The notes under the pieces were generated by a model, which made no database searches, was not told the origin of the DNA, and saw only the letters and a program-made list of their open reading frames with translations. From contig NZ_JACCBJ010000001.1 of assembly GCF_013408745.1 (NCBI RefSeq), forward strand, positions 1,178,001 to 1,242,000: a stretch of DNA of 64,000 bases. The letters are read 5' to 3'. Positions 1 to 13,395 of this stretch are shown here, piece after piece; the stretch's first letter is position 1, and the number at the start of each line of letters is the position of its first letter. The translations under genes and the position numbers were made by a program. The DNA comes from Leifsonia soli (GTDB lineage Bacteria > Actinomycetota > Actinomycetes > Actinomycetales > Microbacteriaceae).

Positions 1-165
1 CGGCGGGAACACCGCCACCTCCACGGCCGAGAAGTCGTGGTTCGCGTCCTTCAGCGTCCACGCGAGCTTCTGCACGAACGCGATCGCCTGGAGGTGGTCC
101 AGGTTCATCTTCCAGTTGCCGGCGATGAGCGGCACGCGCCGCACCGTTGGGCTCACTGCTGCCAT
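1..165 (-). CDS. tpiA: Triosephosphate isomerase, N-terminal part
   Basis: Interconverts dihydroxyacetone phosphate and glyceraldehyde 3-phosphate in glycolysis, in the cytoplasm. Only the first 55 codons are in the window; the rest runs off the left edge. The N-terminus carries the family signature AGNWKMN (residues 15-21) with catalytic-site Asn17 and Lys19. The ATG at 165 lies inside the end of pgk (13-nt overlap), so translation is probably coupled and the gene is the last visible member of gap-pgk-tpiA. Identification is firm despite the truncation. Confidence 0.93.
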   Translation of the reverse strand, partial: MAAVSPTVRRVPLIAGNWKMNLDHLQAIAFVQKLAWTLKDANHDFSAVEVAVFPP

Positions 166-1370
166 CCGAGGACCTCCAGTCCGGGGAGTCGCTTGCCTTC
201 GAGGAACTCGAGGCTCGCGCCTCCGCCCGTCGAGATGTGACCGAACTGGTCGTCGCGGAAGCCGAGCGCACGCACAGCCGCTGCCGAGTCGCCGCCGCCG
301 ACGACGCTGAGGCCGTCCACCTCGGTGAGCGCCTGCGCGACCGCCTTCGTGCCCGCCGCGAACGGCGCCAGCTCGAACACGCCCATCGGGCCGTTCCAGA
401 ACACGGTGCGCGCTGCGCGGACGTACTCCGAGAACAGCTCGGCCGTCTCCGGTCCGATGTCGAGGCCGAGGCCCTTTTCGCCCCAGTCGGTGTCCTCGAT
501 CGCGTCCACCGGGCGCACCACGTGCTCCGCGTCGGCGCCGAACTTCGAGGCCACCACCACATCGCGCGGGAGCACCAGCTCGACGCCGAGCTCCTCGGCC
601 TTCGCCAGGTAGCCCTTCACGGTGTCGATCTGGTCGGCCTCGAGCAGGCTCGATCCGACCTTCATGCCCTTCGCCGCGAGGAAGGTGAACAGCATCCCGC
701 CGCCGATGAGGAGCGAATCGACCTTCGGCAGCAGGTGACCGATGACACCGAGCTTGTCGGAGACCTTCGAGCCGCCGAGGACGACCGCGTACGGCCGCTC
801 CGGGTTCTCGGTCAGCCGGTCGAGCACCTCGAGCTCGGCCTGGATCAGCGTCCCGGCCGCGCTCGGCAGCAGCTGCGCGAGCTCGTAGACGCTCGCCTGC
901 TTGCGGTGCACGACGCCGAAGCCGTCCGAGACGAAGGCATCGCCGAAGGCGGCCAGCTTCTCGGCGAAGGCGCGGCGCTCTGCCTCGTCCTTCGAGGTCT
1001 CCCCCGGGTTGAAGCGGAGGTTCTCCAGCAGGGCGACGTCGCCGTCCTTCAGGCCGTCCACGGCCTCCTGGGCTCCGCCGCCGACGGTGTCCTTGGCGAA
1101 GGTCACCGGCGCGCCCAGCAGCTCGGAGAGCCGCTGGGCCACCGGCGCCAGGCTGTACTTCGCATCGGGGGCGCCCTCCGGGCGTCCCAGGTGGGAGATG
1201 ACGACCACCTTCGCGCCCTGGTTGATCAGGGCGTTCAGCGTGGGAATCGACGCTCGCACGCGACCGTCGTCCGTGATCTTCGACCCCTCGAGGGGGACGT
1301 TGAGATCACAGCGGACGACGACCCGCTTGCCGGCGAGCGAACCGAGTGAGTCGAGAGTGCGGAGCGTCAC
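153..1370 (-). CDS. pgk: Phosphoglycerate kinase
   Basis: Transfers the acyl phosphate of 1,3-bisphosphoglycerate to ADP in the first ATP-forming step of glycolysis. The product is 405 residues, normal for the family. It has the substrate-binding RCDLNVPL signature (residues 20-27), the [11 protein letters not shown] segment, and the C-terminal nucleotide-binding GGGDSAAA stretch. It starts with GTG at 1370, 15 nt after the gap stop, and overlaps tpiA, giving a compact gap-pgk-tpiA operon. Confidence 0.97.
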   Translation of the reverse strand: MTLRTLDSLGSLAGKRVVVRCDLNVPLEGSKITDDGRVRASIPTLNALINQGAKVVVISHLGRPEGAPDAKYSLAPVAQRLSELLGAPVTFAKDTVGGGAQEAVDGLKDGDVALLENLRFNPGETSKDEAERRAFAEKLAAFGDAFVSDGFGVVHRKQASVYELAQLLPSAAGTLIQAELEVLDRLTENPERPYAVVLGGSKVSDKLGVIGHLLPKVDSLLIGGGMLFTFLAAKGMKVGSSLLEADQIDTVKGYLAKAEELGVELVLPRDVVVASKFGADAEHVVRPVDAIEDTDWGEKGLGLDIGPETAELFSEYVRAARTVFWNGPMGVFELAPFAAGTKAVAQALTEVDGLSVVGGGDSAAAVRALGFRDDQFGHISTGGGASLEFLEGKRLPGLEVLGWQQ

Positions 1371-1385
1371 GTCGGTTCCCTGCGC

Positions 1386-2402
<1,017 letters not shown>

Positions 2403-2456
2403 TTACTCGATGGGCGCCGGACGGCGCACTTTGTCAGGTGTTGATTGCGGACGGCG

Positions 2457-2486
2457 GCGTCCCGGGAGGGTTCCCTCCCGGGACGC
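2457..2486 (-). terminator. Hairpin terminator after sodA
   Basis: A perfect 14-bp inverted repeat (arms 2457-2470 and 2473-2486) with a 2-nt centre lies 8 nt beyond the sodA stop codon. There is no U-tract, as is usual in high-GC actinobacteria. It separates sodA from gap. Confidence 0.75.
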
Positions 2487-2494
2487 CCACCCGC

Positions 2495-3121
2495 CTACGA
2501 CAGTAGCAGCAGACCCGCGGTCTTCTCACGCGCCCGGACGAAGCGGGCGTCGACATCGCCCCAGTTGGTGATGTTCCAGAACGCCTTCACGTAGTCGGCC
2601 TTCACGTTGACGTAGTCGAGGTAGAAGGCGTGCTCCCACATGTCGAGCATCAGGAGCGGGACGGTCGCAGCGGCGAGGTTGCCCTGGTGGTCGTACAGCT
2701 GCTCGATGATGAGCTTCTGGCCGAGCGAGTCCCAGGCGAGGATCGACCAGCCGGAGCCCTGGATGCCGAGCGCCGACGCCGTGAAGTGGGCGCGGAACTT
2801 GTCGAACGATCCGAAGAACTCGTCGATCGCGGCGGCCAGCTCGCCGGTCGGCTTGTCGCCGCCGTCCGGGGAGAGGTTGTTCCAGAACACGGTGTGGTTG
2901 ACGTGGCCGGCGAGGTTGAACGCGAGGTCCTTCTCGAGCTTGTTGACGTAGGTCAGGTCGTCGGCGTCGCGCGCCTCGGCCAGCTTGGCGATCGCGGTGT
3001 TCGCACCGTCCACGTACGTCTTGTGGTGCTTGTCGTGATGCAGCTCCATGATCCGTCCGCTGATGTTCGGCTCAAGAGCCGAGTAGTCGTACGGAAGGTC
3101 CGGCAGCGTGTAGTCAGCCAT
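2495..3121 (-). CDS. sodA: Superoxide dismutase, Mn/Fe family
   Basis: Dismutates superoxide to oxygen and peroxide. The product has 208 residues. Metal ligands are visible: His28 in MELHHDKHH, the histidine of NHTVFWNNL, and Asp/His in the [11 protein letters not shown] signature. The family cannot be split into Mn or Fe use with certainty from this; Mn is the usual choice in this lineage. The ATG at 3121 has GGAGATG as ribosome site. It is transcribed alone between the whiA hairpin and its own terminator. A 13-nt palindrome lies just upstream (3153-3165). Confidence 0.95.
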   Translation of the reverse strand: MADYTLPDLPYDYSALEPNISGRIMELHHDKHHKTYVDGANTAIAKLAEARDADDLTYVNKLEKDLAFNLAGHVNHTVFWNNLSPDGGDKPTGELAAAIDEFFGSFDKFRAHFTASALGIQGSGWSILAWDSLGQKLIIEQLYDHQGNLAAATVPLLMLDMWEHAFYLDYVNVKADYVKAFWNITNWGDVDARFVRAREKTAGLLLLS

Positions 3122-3152
3122 TACTCATCTCCACTGTTGTTGTGATTCGAGC

Positions 3153-3165
3153 GACTCGTCGAGTC
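3153..3165. promoter_or_regulatory. Short palindrome upstream of sodA
   Basis: GACTCGTCGAGTC is a perfect 13-nt palindrome 32-44 nt upstream of the sodA start codon, a position where an operator could act. The regulator is unknown and the site may be fortuitous. Confidence 0.3.
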
Positions 3166-3182
3166 TGGTAAGGGCAACCCGG

Positions 3183-3211
3183 GCGGCCGTCGGATGCTTC
3201 CTTCCGGCCGC
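3183..3211 (-). terminator. Possible terminator after whiA
   Basis: A 7-bp GC-only stem (GCGGCCG, 3183-3189; CGGCCGC, 3205-3211) with a 15-nt loop lies 18 nt after the whiA stop. The loop is long and no T-run follows, so this is tentative. Confidence 0.35.
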
Positions 3212-3228
3212 ACGTTCCCTGTCGAAAC

Positions 3229-4209
3229 TTACACCTCGTCCAGATCGGCGGGGAGGCTCGCCTCCGTGCCGGGGATGCCGAGGTCGCTTGCGCGCTTGTC
3301 CGCCATGGCCAGCAGGCGGCGGATGCGGCCGGCCACCGCGTCCTTCGTCATCGGCGGGTCGGCGTGGTGGCCGAGCTCGTCGAGGCTGGCGTCGCGGTGC
3401 GCGAGGCGCAGCTCCCCCGCGTAGCGCAGGTGCTGCGGAACCTCGGGGCCGAGGATCTCGAGGGCGCGCTCCACCCGGGCGCACGCGGCGACGGCGGCCT
3501 GGGCCGACCGCCGCAGGTTCGCGTCGTCGAAGTTGACCAGCCGGTTGGCGTTGGCGCGCACCTCGCGGCGCTGCCGCAGCTCCTCCCAGTTGGCGACGGT
3601 CTGCGCCGCGCCCATCGCGACGAGCATGGCGCTGATCGCCTCGCCGTCGCGGATGACGACACGGTGCACACCGCGCACCTCGCGGGCCTTGGCCGAGATG
3701 CCGAGGCGACCGGCCGCGCCGACGAGGGCCATGGCGGCCTCGTTGCCGGGGCAGGTCACCTCGAGGGCGGCGGAGCGGCCGGGATCGGTCAGCGAGCCGT
3801 GCGCGAGGAAGGCTCCGCGCCACACGGCGGCGAGCTCGTCGCGCGAGCCGGTGGTCAGACGGTTCGGGAGGCCGCGGATCGGCCGGCGCCGCGCATCCAG
3901 CAGGCCGGTCTGGCGGGCGAGCGTCTCGCCGCCGTCGAGCACGCGCACCAGGTACTGGCTGCTGCGGCGCAGGCCCGACGCGGAGATGACGGACACCTCG
4001 CTGCGGACGCCGTACAGCTCGGCGAGGTCCTTGCGCACCCGCCGGGCGAGCTCGGGGGTGTCGAGCTCGCTCTCGACCGCGATGCGGCCGCCGATCAGGT
4101 GCAGACCGCCCGAGAACCGGAGGATGGTGGCCAGTTCTGCTGCCCGGACCGTGGTCTTGCTGACCTCGACCTTCGTGAGCTCGTCCTTGACGTCGGCGGT
4201 GAGAGCCAA
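3229..4209 (-). CDS. whiA: Sporulation/cell-division regulator WhiA
   Basis: DNA-binding protein of the WhiA (DUF199) family: an N-terminal fold related to LAGLIDADG homing endonucleases plus a C-terminal helix-turn-helix. In Streptomyces it works with WhiB to start septation; non-sporulating actinobacteria keep it as a cell-division factor. The product is 326 residues, typical length. The N-terminus (LTADVKDEL) and the C-terminal [14 protein letters not shown] helix match the family. The start is TTG at 4209, supported by an AAGGA site 6 nt upstream; no better in-frame start is seen. It follows rapZ by 55 nt. The yvcK gene normally between them is absent. Confidence 0.95.
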   Translation of the reverse strand: MALTADVKDELTKVEVSKTTVRAAELATILRFSGGLHLIGGRIAVESELDTPELARRVRKDLAELYGVRSEVSVISASGLRRSSQYLVRVLDGGETLARQTGLLDARRRPIRGLPNRLTTGSRDELAAVWRGAFLAHGSLTDPGRSAALEVTCPGNEAAMALVGAAGRLGISAKAREVRGVHRVVIRDGEAISAMLVAMGAAQTVANWEELRQRREVRANANRLVNFDDANLRRSAQAAVAACARVERALEILGPEVPQHLRYAGELRLAHRDASLDELGHHADPPMTKDAVAGRIRRLLAMADKRASDLGIPGTEASLPADLDEV

Positions 4210-4264
4210 TCGGATTCCTTACTGTCTCAAGGCAGGGGTGATGCCGTGGAGGGGAGGGCCGTGA

Positions 4265-5158
4265 TCATTCACGGCCGAGGTCGCGGTGCTTGGTGTTGAC
4301 CGACAGACCGGGGAAACTCCGCAACCGCGCCGCGAGCTCTTCCGCAATCGCGACGGACCGGTGCTTTCCGCCAGTGCAGCCTATCGCGATCAGAGCGTGA
4401 CGTTTGTTCTCGCGCTGGTATCCGGACATGATCGGGCGGAGCGCGGAGACGTACCCCTGGACGAACTCCTCGGCCCCGTCCTGCGCCAGCACGTAGTCGC
4501 GGACGACCTCCTCCAGCCCCGTGTGCGGCCGCAGCTCGGGGTTCCAGAACGGGTTGGGGAGGAAACGCGCGTCGGCCACCATGTCGGCGTCGGCCGGCAG
4601 CCCGTACTTGAAGCCGAAGCTCATGACCGTCACCTGTACGTCGGCCGTGTCCTCCGCCGCGAACGTGTCGGTGATGTTGGTCGCCAGCTGGTGGATGTTG
4701 AGATCCGTGGTGTCGACGATGATGTCGCTCGACTCCCGGATCTCGCGCAGCCGCGTCCGTTCCGCGGAGATGCCGTCGAGGATGGTGCCGTCGCCCTGCA
4801 GCGGGTGCGGCCGGCGCACCTGCTCGAAACGGCGGACCAGCACCGCGTCCGAGGCCTCGAGGAACAGCACGCGCACCTTGGTGCCCTCGCGGAGGCTCTG
4901 GATCATCTCGCGCAAGTCGGAGAAGAAGTTGCGTCCGCGCACGTCGACGACCGCGGCGATGCGCGGAAGACCCGACTCCGCGCGGTTCGCGAGTTCGATC
5001 AGCGGGCGCAGCATCTGCGGAGGGAGGTTGTCCACGACGTACCAGTCGAGGTCCTCCAGCGCATTGGCGACCGTCGAGCGGCCGGCGCCCGACATCCCGG
5101 TGACGATGAGGACTTCCTGCTGCTCGGCGTTTGCGACTGTGTCGCCGTCGGTGGCCAT
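4265..5158 (-). CDS. rapZ: RNase adapter / nucleotide-binding protein RapZ
   Basis: P-loop protein of the RapZ (YvcJ) family. In enterobacteria it targets the sRNA GlmZ to RNase E; in actinobacteria the role is not settled. The product has 297 residues. The Walker A reads GMSGAGRST (residues 21-29) with Arg27 at the usual Lys position, as I recall also for mycobacterial homologues. The C-terminal region with GCTGGKHRSV is the conserved sugar-nucleotide-binding half. The ATG at 5158 has GGAGGAG 8 nt upstream. A TAGGCT hexamer overlapping the uvrC stop (5190-5195) could start a short leadered transcript. Confidence 0.93.
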   Translation of the reverse strand: MATDGDTVANAEQQEVLIVTGMSGAGRSTVANALEDLDWYVVDNLPPQMLRPLIELANRAESGLPRIAAVVDVRGRNFFSDLREMIQSLREGTKVRVLFLEASDAVLVRRFEQVRRPHPLQGDGTILDGISAERTRLREIRESSDIIVDTTDLNIHQLATNITDTFAAEDTADVQVTVMSFGFKYGLPADADMVADARFLPNPFWNPELRPHTGLEEVVRDYVLAQDGAEEFVQGYVSALRPIMSGYQRENKRHALIAIGCTGGKHRSVAIAEELAARLRSFPGLSVNTKHRDLGRE

Positions 5159-5192
5159 CGTCCGGTCTCCTCCGTTGTGGTGTGCCCCCAGC

Positions 5193-7202
5193 CTAGCGAC
5201 TGCCGCCCTCGGAGAGTCGCTCGAAGATCGCCGTCGCGAGGGTCGGGCCGACCCCGCGCACCTCGGCGATCTGCTCGGGCGTCGCCTTCCGCAGCTGGGC
5301 CACGGAGCCGAAGTGCTTCAGCAGCTCCTTGACCCGCGACGGGCCGAGGCCGGGGATCTCGCCGAGCACCGTCCCGATGTCGCGCTTCCGGCGTGCCCGC
5401 TGGTAGGTGATCGCGAACCGGTGGGCCTCGTCGCGCAAGCGCTGGATGAGGAACAGCGCGTCGCTGTTGCGCGGCAGGATCACCGGGAAGTCGGAATCCG
5501 GCAGCCAGATCTCCTCCAGGCGCTTCGCGATGCCCGCGAGCTGGATGCCGGTGACCCCGGACTCGTCCAGCGCGCGTTTGGCCGCGGCGACCTGGGGCTG
5601 CCCTCCGTCCACGATGAGCAGGTTCGGCGGGTAGGAGAACTTGCGGCGGCGGCCCTCGGCCGCGTCCACGATCTGGTCGGCGCCGGCCGCGCCCTCCGCG
5701 TCGAGCGCCGTCTCCTCGTCGGCCGCGGAGTCGTCGTCGGCCGCGGAGTCCTCGATGACCGGCGAGCCCGCGCCGGCGGGCGCATCCTTCAGATAGGCCA
5801 GCCGGCGCGTGATGACCTGATAGATCGACTCCGTGTCGTCCGTCGACTCGGGGATGCTGAACCGCCGGTACTGGTCCTTGCGGGGCAGGCCGTCCTCGAA
5901 GACGACCATCGACGCGACGATGTTCGTTCCGCTGAGGTGCGACACGTCGTAGCACTCCATCCGGAGCGGGGCGTCGTCCATGCCGAGGGCGTCCTGGATG
6001 TCGTTGAGCGCCTTCGACCGCGCCACGAAGTCGGAGCTGCGCCGGGTCTTGTAGAGGATGAGCGCGTTCTTCGCGTTCATCTCGACCGTCTGCGCGATCG
6101 CGGCCTTGTCGCCGCGCTGCGCGGTGCGCAGTTCGACGCGGCCCGTCAGGCGGCCCCGGGCGGCGGACGGGTCGGGCGTCTCCCGGCGCCGCTGGGTCAG
6201 CCACTGCTCGAGCTCCGCGGTATCCTCCGGCAGCTCGGGCACGATGATCTCGCGCGGTGGCGCGTCCGGCCCGTCGTACGCGTTCTGGACGACGGTCTCG
6301 ACCAGCTCGCCGAGCTCCATGTCGAGCTCTTTGTCGACCACCCAGCTGCGCACACCGCGGACGCGGCCCGCGCGCACGATGAACTGCTGCACGGCCGCGG
6401 CGAGCTCGTCGTGCGCGATGCCGAAGACGTCGGCGTCGATGTTCTCCGGAAGGACGACGGCGCTCTTGCCGAGCACGCCCTCGAGAGCCTGGATGGCGTC
6501 CCGGTGACGAGCGGCGGCCTCGTAGTCCATCGTGCCGGCCGCCTGCTTCATCTTCTCGTTCAGATCGCGCAGGTAGCCGCTGTCGTTCCCGGCCATGAAC
6601 GAGGCGAAGTCGATGGCGAGCGACTTGTGGTCGCCCGGCGAGATCCGGCCGACGCAGGGAGCAGCGCACTTGCCGATGTCGCCGAGGAGGCACGGCCTCC
6701 CGGTGAGCTCGGCGCGGCGGTACACGCCGTCGGAGCAGCTCCGCATCGGGAAGGCCTTGAGCATCAGGTCGACCGTCTCGCGGATCGCCCAGACCTTGGT
6801 GTACGGCCCGAAGTAGCGCGCATCCTTGATGTTGCGGTTGCGCGTGATCATGACCCGCGGGATGCGGTCGCCCAGCGTCACGGCCAGGTACGGGTACGTC
6901 TTGTCGTCCCGGAACTTGACGTTGAAGGGCGGGTTGAACTCCTTGATCCAGGTGTACTCCAGCTGGAGGGCCTCGTACTCGGTGCCCACGACCGTCCACT
7001 CGACGCTCGCCGCGGTGGTGACCATGCGGCGGGTGCGCTCGTGGAGGCTGCGGAGCGGCTGGAAGTAGTTGCTCAGCCGCGCGCGCAGGTTCTTCGCCTT
7101 GCCCACGTAGAGCACCCGGCGGTTCTTGTCGCGGAACCGGTACACGCCGGGCTGCGTCGGGATCTCGCCGGCCTTCGGCCGGTAGCTGACGGTGTCTGCC
7201 AT
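5193..7202 (-). CDS. uvrC: Excinuclease ABC subunit C
   Basis: Makes the two incisions in nucleotide excision repair after loading by UvrB. The product has 669 residues. Domain order: GIY-YIG nuclease (PGVYRF... LYVGKA, first 50 residues), a UVR helix pair for UvrB binding (about 205-235), an RNase H-like endonuclease, and two C-terminal helix-hairpin-helix motifs ([13 protein letters not shown] and VRGVGPTLA). I chose the ATG at 7202, 8 nt after the uvrA stop; the reading frame is open far upstream but that is uvrA in another frame. An acidic Ala/Asp-rich insert with repeated DSAAD lies at about residues 475-510, ahead of the nuclease core. Confidence 0.97.
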   Translation of the reverse strand: MADTVSYRPKAGEIPTQPGVYRFRDKNRRVLYVGKAKNLRARLSNYFQPLRSLHERTRRMVTTAASVEWTVVGTEYEALQLEYTWIKEFNPPFNVKFRDDKTYPYLAVTLGDRIPRVMITRNRNIKDARYFGPYTKVWAIRETVDLMLKAFPMRSCSDGVYRRAELTGRPCLLGDIGKCAAPCVGRISPGDHKSLAIDFASFMAGNDSGYLRDLNEKMKQAAGTMDYEAAARHRDAIQALEGVLGKSAVVLPENIDADVFGIAHDELAAAVQQFIVRAGRVRGVRSWVVDKELDMELGELVETVVQNAYDGPDAPPREIIVPELPEDTAELEQWLTQRRRETPDPSAARGRLTGRVELRTAQRGDKAAIAQTVEMNAKNALILYKTRRSSDFVARSKALNDIQDALGMDDAPLRMECYDVSHLSGTNIVASMVVFEDGLPRKDQYRRFSIPESTDDTESIYQVITRRLAYLKDAPAGAGSPVIEDSAADDDSAADEETALDAEGAAGADQIVDAAEGRRRKFSYPPNLLIVDGGQPQVAAAKRALDESGVTGIQLAGIAKRLEEIWLPDSDFPVILPRNSDALFLIQRLRDEAHRFAITYQRARRKRDIGTVLGEIPGLGPSRVKELLKHFGSVAQLRKATPEQIAEVRGVGPTLATAIFERLSEGGSR

Positions 7203-7210
7203 CGCTCCTC

Positions 7211-10078
<2,868 letters not shown>

Positions 10079-10207
10079 TCTGCTGATGTTGCCGGACTCC
10101 CCGTCGACCCGATCGCTGTTCACTCGTCCGCTGCTCACTCGCTCTATTCTCCGCCATCCGTGCTGGGAAATCGGGGCTGTTCGCCCACCGCGCACCCGTT
10201 CGCCAGG

Positions 10208-10223
10208 TCGAACGTGTGTTCGA
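10208..10223. promoter_or_regulatory. LexA (SOS) box upstream of uvrA
   Basis: TCGAACGTGTGTTCGA matches the actinobacterial/Gram-positive LexA operator TCGAAC-N4-GTTCGA in both half-sites. It sits directly at the predicted transcription start of uvrA, just downstream of the TAGAAT hexamer, so LexA binding would block initiation. Confidence 0.85.
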
Positions 10224-10228
10224 TTCTA
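10223..10228 (-). promoter_or_regulatory. uvrA promoter -10
   Basis: Minus-strand TAGAAT, the best -10 hexamer near uvrA, abuts the LexA box. With a start about 7 nt further on, the leader to the GTG at 10078 would be near 138 nt; the longer in-frame GTG at 10195 would leave about 20 nt. Confidence 0.6.
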
Positions 10229-10325
10229 CCCTGGACGGCACCGTGATCCCGTGCAGGCGCGAGTCTAGGCGCGACCACCGACATTCCAACCCGCCACGGC
10301 GGATGCGCCGGTCGCGGGCCGTCGC

Positions 10326-10910
10326 TCAGCGCGGTGCGCGCCGGAGGAGCGCAGGGAGCAGGAGTCCGACGAGCGCCGCGAGAGCGAGCCCGGAGACGAC
10401 CGCGAGGACCGGGACGTCCGGCCCGGCGGCTCCACCGCCCGCACCGCCGCGGAGAAGGAGCAGCACGACCGCGGCGAGCTGGACCGGCGCCTGGACGATG
10501 GCGAACCGGCGGAGCGAGGGAAGCAGCACCGTCGGCTGCAGGCGCGCCGCGGCGGGCAGCGCGAGCATCCACCCGGCCAGCAGATGCATGGCGTGCGCTC
10601 CGGCGATCACGGCGAGCAACCGGGGCGTCAGCGTGCCGGGCCCCGCCAGGGAGGACAGCAGCAGCGCACCGATCAGCACCCACGCGGTGAGCCAGCGCGG
10701 TCGCCACACCGAGACGCCCACGAGGACGGCCGCGATGACCGTCCACGGGCCCTCGGGCACCCCCACCAGCACGAGGGGCAGCGCGATCGCGGCGAACAGC
10801 GCGCGCACCGACCAGGCGGGGACCGTGAACAGTCCGAGCACCGGAGCCGGGGCCGACGGCTCCTCCGCTGTGGTGGAGACGGCCGGAAGCCGACCGCCGT
10901 CGCGGCTCAC
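10326..10910 (-). CDS. Small multi-pass membrane protein, unknown function
   Basis: The product has 194 residues, rich in Ala, Leu and Val, with four to five predicted hydrophobic spans (from about residue 36 to the C-terminus) and no motif I recognise. It overlaps the DUF58 gene by 4 nt, so it is the last gene of the DUF4129-MoxR-DUF58 operon. In related operons a transglutaminase-like TgpA protein often follows DUF58; this protein is far shorter and lacks a transglutaminase Cys-His-Asp set. Membrane location is confident, role unknown. Confidence 0.8.
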   Translation of the reverse strand: MSRDGGRLPAVSTTAEEPSAPAPVLGLFTVPAWSVRALFAAIALPLVLVGVPEGPWTVIAAVLVGVSVWRPRWLTAWVLIGALLLSSLAGPGTLTPRLLAVIAGAHAMHLLAGWMLALPAAARLQPTVLLPSLRRFAIVQAPVQLAAVVLLLLRGGAGGGAAGPDVPVLAVVSGLALAALVGLLLPALLRRAPR

Positions 10911-12313
10911 CGTCTCCCCCGCCCCGAGACGCGCCCCGGCCCGGAGGCCAGCGCGCGCAGGGCCGCCTCGCGCAGGGCCGGATCCTGCCAGACGAGCAGC
11001 TCCACGCCGCCCGCCTGCAGCTGCTCGAGCCGCAGAGCACGCTCCAGCTCGATGGCGCGCAGGGCCAGACGGTCGCGCGCAGGCAGTTCCCGCCCATCCC
11101 GCGCGGGAAGCACGTCGACGGCGATCACCCGGTGCCCGGTGGCGCGCCAGGTGAGGGCGAGCGCGACGGGCTGGTCGTCGAGGAAGGTCGACAGCACGAA
11201 CACGATCGACCCTGGCGCCAGCCGCGGGGAACGGACCCGCGTGAACGGCGCCCCGTTCGCCGCGGTCGCCTCGATCGCACGCAGCACACGCTCCCTGTGG
11301 CGCGCCCCGGCCCGCGGAGGGAGGACGCGCCGCGGCTCCCCCAGGTCGTCGAAGCCGACCCGGTCCGCCGCTCCGGTGTATGCGGCGGCGAGCGAGGAGG
11401 CGGCCTCCCGGGCGAGATCGAGCGACGACACGGCCGGCCGGGGGTAGGCACGCGGCCAGTCGGCGACGACGGCGCTGACGTCGTCGCGCGCGTCCAGCAC
11501 CAGGTGCACGGCCGCGTCGGAGGTCGCCGTCGTGCGCCGGACGTAGAGGTCGGCACCGCGCCCGGCACGTGCCGTCGCCTTCCAGTCGATGCGCCGCAGA
11601 CGGTCGCCGGGATGGAACAGGTCGATGTCGCGGAACTCGCCCCCGTTCCCGGGGCGGGTGGAGATGTGCTGGCCGGTCAGCCCGAGCAGTCGCGCGGGCA
11701 GCGGCAGGCTGCGCAGCGGCGCGCGCCGCGGGCGCACCACCCGCTCGACCACGGCCTCGTCGGAGGGGAGGCTCACCCAGGCCGCATCCGCTCCGATGGC
11801 CCGCACCTCCACCGCCGCGACGCGCTGCGGCCCGGAGTGGACGATCGGGACCGCGCTCCGCAGCTCGGCGGCCGCCCGCGGGGTGACCACCGCATCCACG
11901 GGCGCGGCGCCGCCGAGGCCCAGCCGCAGGTGCAGGGCGTCCGGGCGCTGCGTCGCGGAGGCGGCGACGAGGATGTCGATGGCCGCGCCACCGACGCGGC
12001 CGGCTGCATCGCCGTCACCGCCTGCGTGCGTCGTCACCGCGGTGGTGATGTCGACGGCGTCGACCCGTGCCTCCGTCGGCGCGGGAGCCGCATCCTCCGT
12101 GGTCTCGGGCCGTCCGGGGGTCTCGACCGCCGCCGGCCTGCGGTCCCAGTCCCAGGCCGCGCAGAGCAGCAGTGGGATGCCGACCAGCGCCGGCTCGAAC
12201 CGCGACATCACGAAGGCGGCGGCGACACCCACCACTCCGACCACGATGGCGCCGGCGACAGCCGGGCTCGGCATCCACCGGGCCCGCGTCGTCGTGGCGG
12301 CGCGCTCGGTCAC
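10907..12313 (-). CDS. DUF58 domain-containing protein
   Basis: Membrane-anchored DUF58 protein of 468 residues. Two hydrophobic spans lie near residues 15-55. The DUF58 signature follows in the middle (FRDIDLFHPGDRLRRIDW, then KATARAG), within a von Willebrand A-like fold. DUF58 proteins commonly partner MoxR ATPases; their biochemical function is not established. The GTG at 12313 overlaps the MoxR stop (GTGA), indicating translational coupling; the longer open frame upstream is a shadow of moxR. Confidence 0.9.
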   Translation of the reverse strand: MTERAATTTRARWMPSPAVAGAIVVGVVGVAAAFVMSRFEPALVGIPLLLCAAWDWDRRPAAVETPGRPETTEDAAPAPTEARVDAVDITTAVTTHAGGDGDAAGRVGGAAIDILVAASATQRPDALHLRLGLGGAAPVDAVVTPRAAAELRSAVPIVHSGPQRVAAVEVRAIGADAAWVSLPSDEAVVERVVRPRRAPLRSLPLPARLLGLTGQHISTRPGNGGEFRDIDLFHPGDRLRRIDWKATARAGRGADLYVRRTTATSDAAVHLVLDARDDVSAVVADWPRAYPRPAVSSLDLAREAASSLAAAYTGAADRVGFDDLGEPRRVLPPRAGARHRERVLRAIEATAANGAPFTRVRSPRLAPGSIVFVLSTFLDDQPVALALTWRATGHRVIAVDVLPARDGRELPARDRLALRAIELERALRLEQLQAGGVELLVWQDPALREAALRALASGPGRVSGRGRR

Positions 12314-13395
12314 CGCACTCTGCCGTCCTGCGCCGGCTCGGACGCGTCCGCGCCTCCGCGCACGGCCGTGCCGACGGCCGGGGGCCCCGGCACGGTGTTG
12401 ACCACCTCGGCGACGACCTGCTCCGCCCGCACGCCGCCCGTCCACGCCTGCACGGTCAGGGTGAGCCGGTGGGCGAGCACCGGGACGGCGACGGCCTTGA
12501 CGTCGTCGGGGATGACGAAGTCGCGCCCGTCGAGGACGGCCAGGGCCCGCGCGACGAGGAGGAGCCCCTGCGACCCGCGCGGCGACGCGCCCACTTCGAC
12601 GGACCGGTGCCTGCGGGTGGCCGCGGCGAGGCGGACGCAGTACGCGGCGATGTCCGCATCCACGTCCACCGACTCCACCCCTGCCTGCATCGCCGCGAGC
12701 GTCGCGGAGTCGATCACGGCCTCGACCGTTGCGACCTCGTGCCGCCGGGCCACGCGGGACAGCAGGACGCGCGACTCGCCCGCCTCGTCCGGGTAGCCGA
12801 CGGCGAGACGCACCATGAACCGGTCGAGCTGCGCCTCGGGCAGAGCGTAGGTGCCCTCCGACTCGATCGGATTCGCCGTCGCGACGACGTGGAAGGGCGT
12901 CGGGAGCGGGAAGCTACGGCCCTCGACCGAGACCTGCCCCTCGGCCATCGCCTCCAGCAGAGCCGACTGCGTCTTCGGCGACGTGCGGTTGATCTCGTCG
13001 GCGAGGAACAGCCCGGTGAAGACGGGACCGGGACGGAACTCGAAGTCGCCGCTGCTCGGAACGTAGACGAACGACCCGGTGATGTCGGAGGGCAGCAGGT
13101 CCGGGGTGCACTGCAGCCGGCGGAAGTCCAGCCCGACGGCCGCGGCGATGCTCCGCGCGGCGAGGGTCTTGCCGAGCCCGGGGACGTCCTCGAACAGCAC
13201 GTGGCCGCCCGCGAGGATCGTGGCGAACGCGATCCGCAGCGGGCCGCGCATCCCCACGACGACGCTGCCGACCCGCTCCAGGACGTCTGCGCCCAGCCGT
13301 GCGACCTCGGCCACGGGCAGCGGGGCCGGAGGCGGGGTGGGTGCGGACGTCGCGGATGCGGACGGCGTGGATGCGGCGTTGTGATCAGCGGGCAC
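12310..13395 (-). CDS. MoxR family AAA+ ATPase
   Basis: AAA+ ATPase, probably a chaperone for assembling or activating the neighbouring DUF58 / DUF4129 membrane proteins. The product has 361 residues from the GTG at 13395, with Walker A EDVPGLGKT, Walker B LFLADEINR, and sensor segment ATANPIESEGTY before the lid domain. The start overlaps the upstream gene by 11 nt. A much longer in-frame extension upstream consists of Pro/Arg repeats generated by a 15-bp tandem repeat read in this frame, so I reject it. Confidence 0.93.
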   Translation of the reverse strand: MPADHNAASTPSASATSAPTPPPAPLPVAEVARLGADVLERVGSVVVGMRGPLRIAFATILAGGHVLFEDVPGLGKTLAARSIAAAVGLDFRRLQCTPDLLPSDITGSFVYVPSSGDFEFRPGPVFTGLFLADEINRTSPKTQSALLEAMAEGQVSVEGRSFPLPTPFHVVATANPIESEGTYALPEAQLDRFMVRLAVGYPDEAGESRVLLSRVARRHEVATVEAVIDSATLAAMQAGVESVDVDADIAAYCVRLAAATRRHRSVEVGASPRGSQGLLLVARALAVLDGRDFVIPDDVKAVAVPVLAHRLTLTVQAWTGGVRAEQVVAEVVNTVPGPPAVGTAVRGGADASEPAQDGRVR

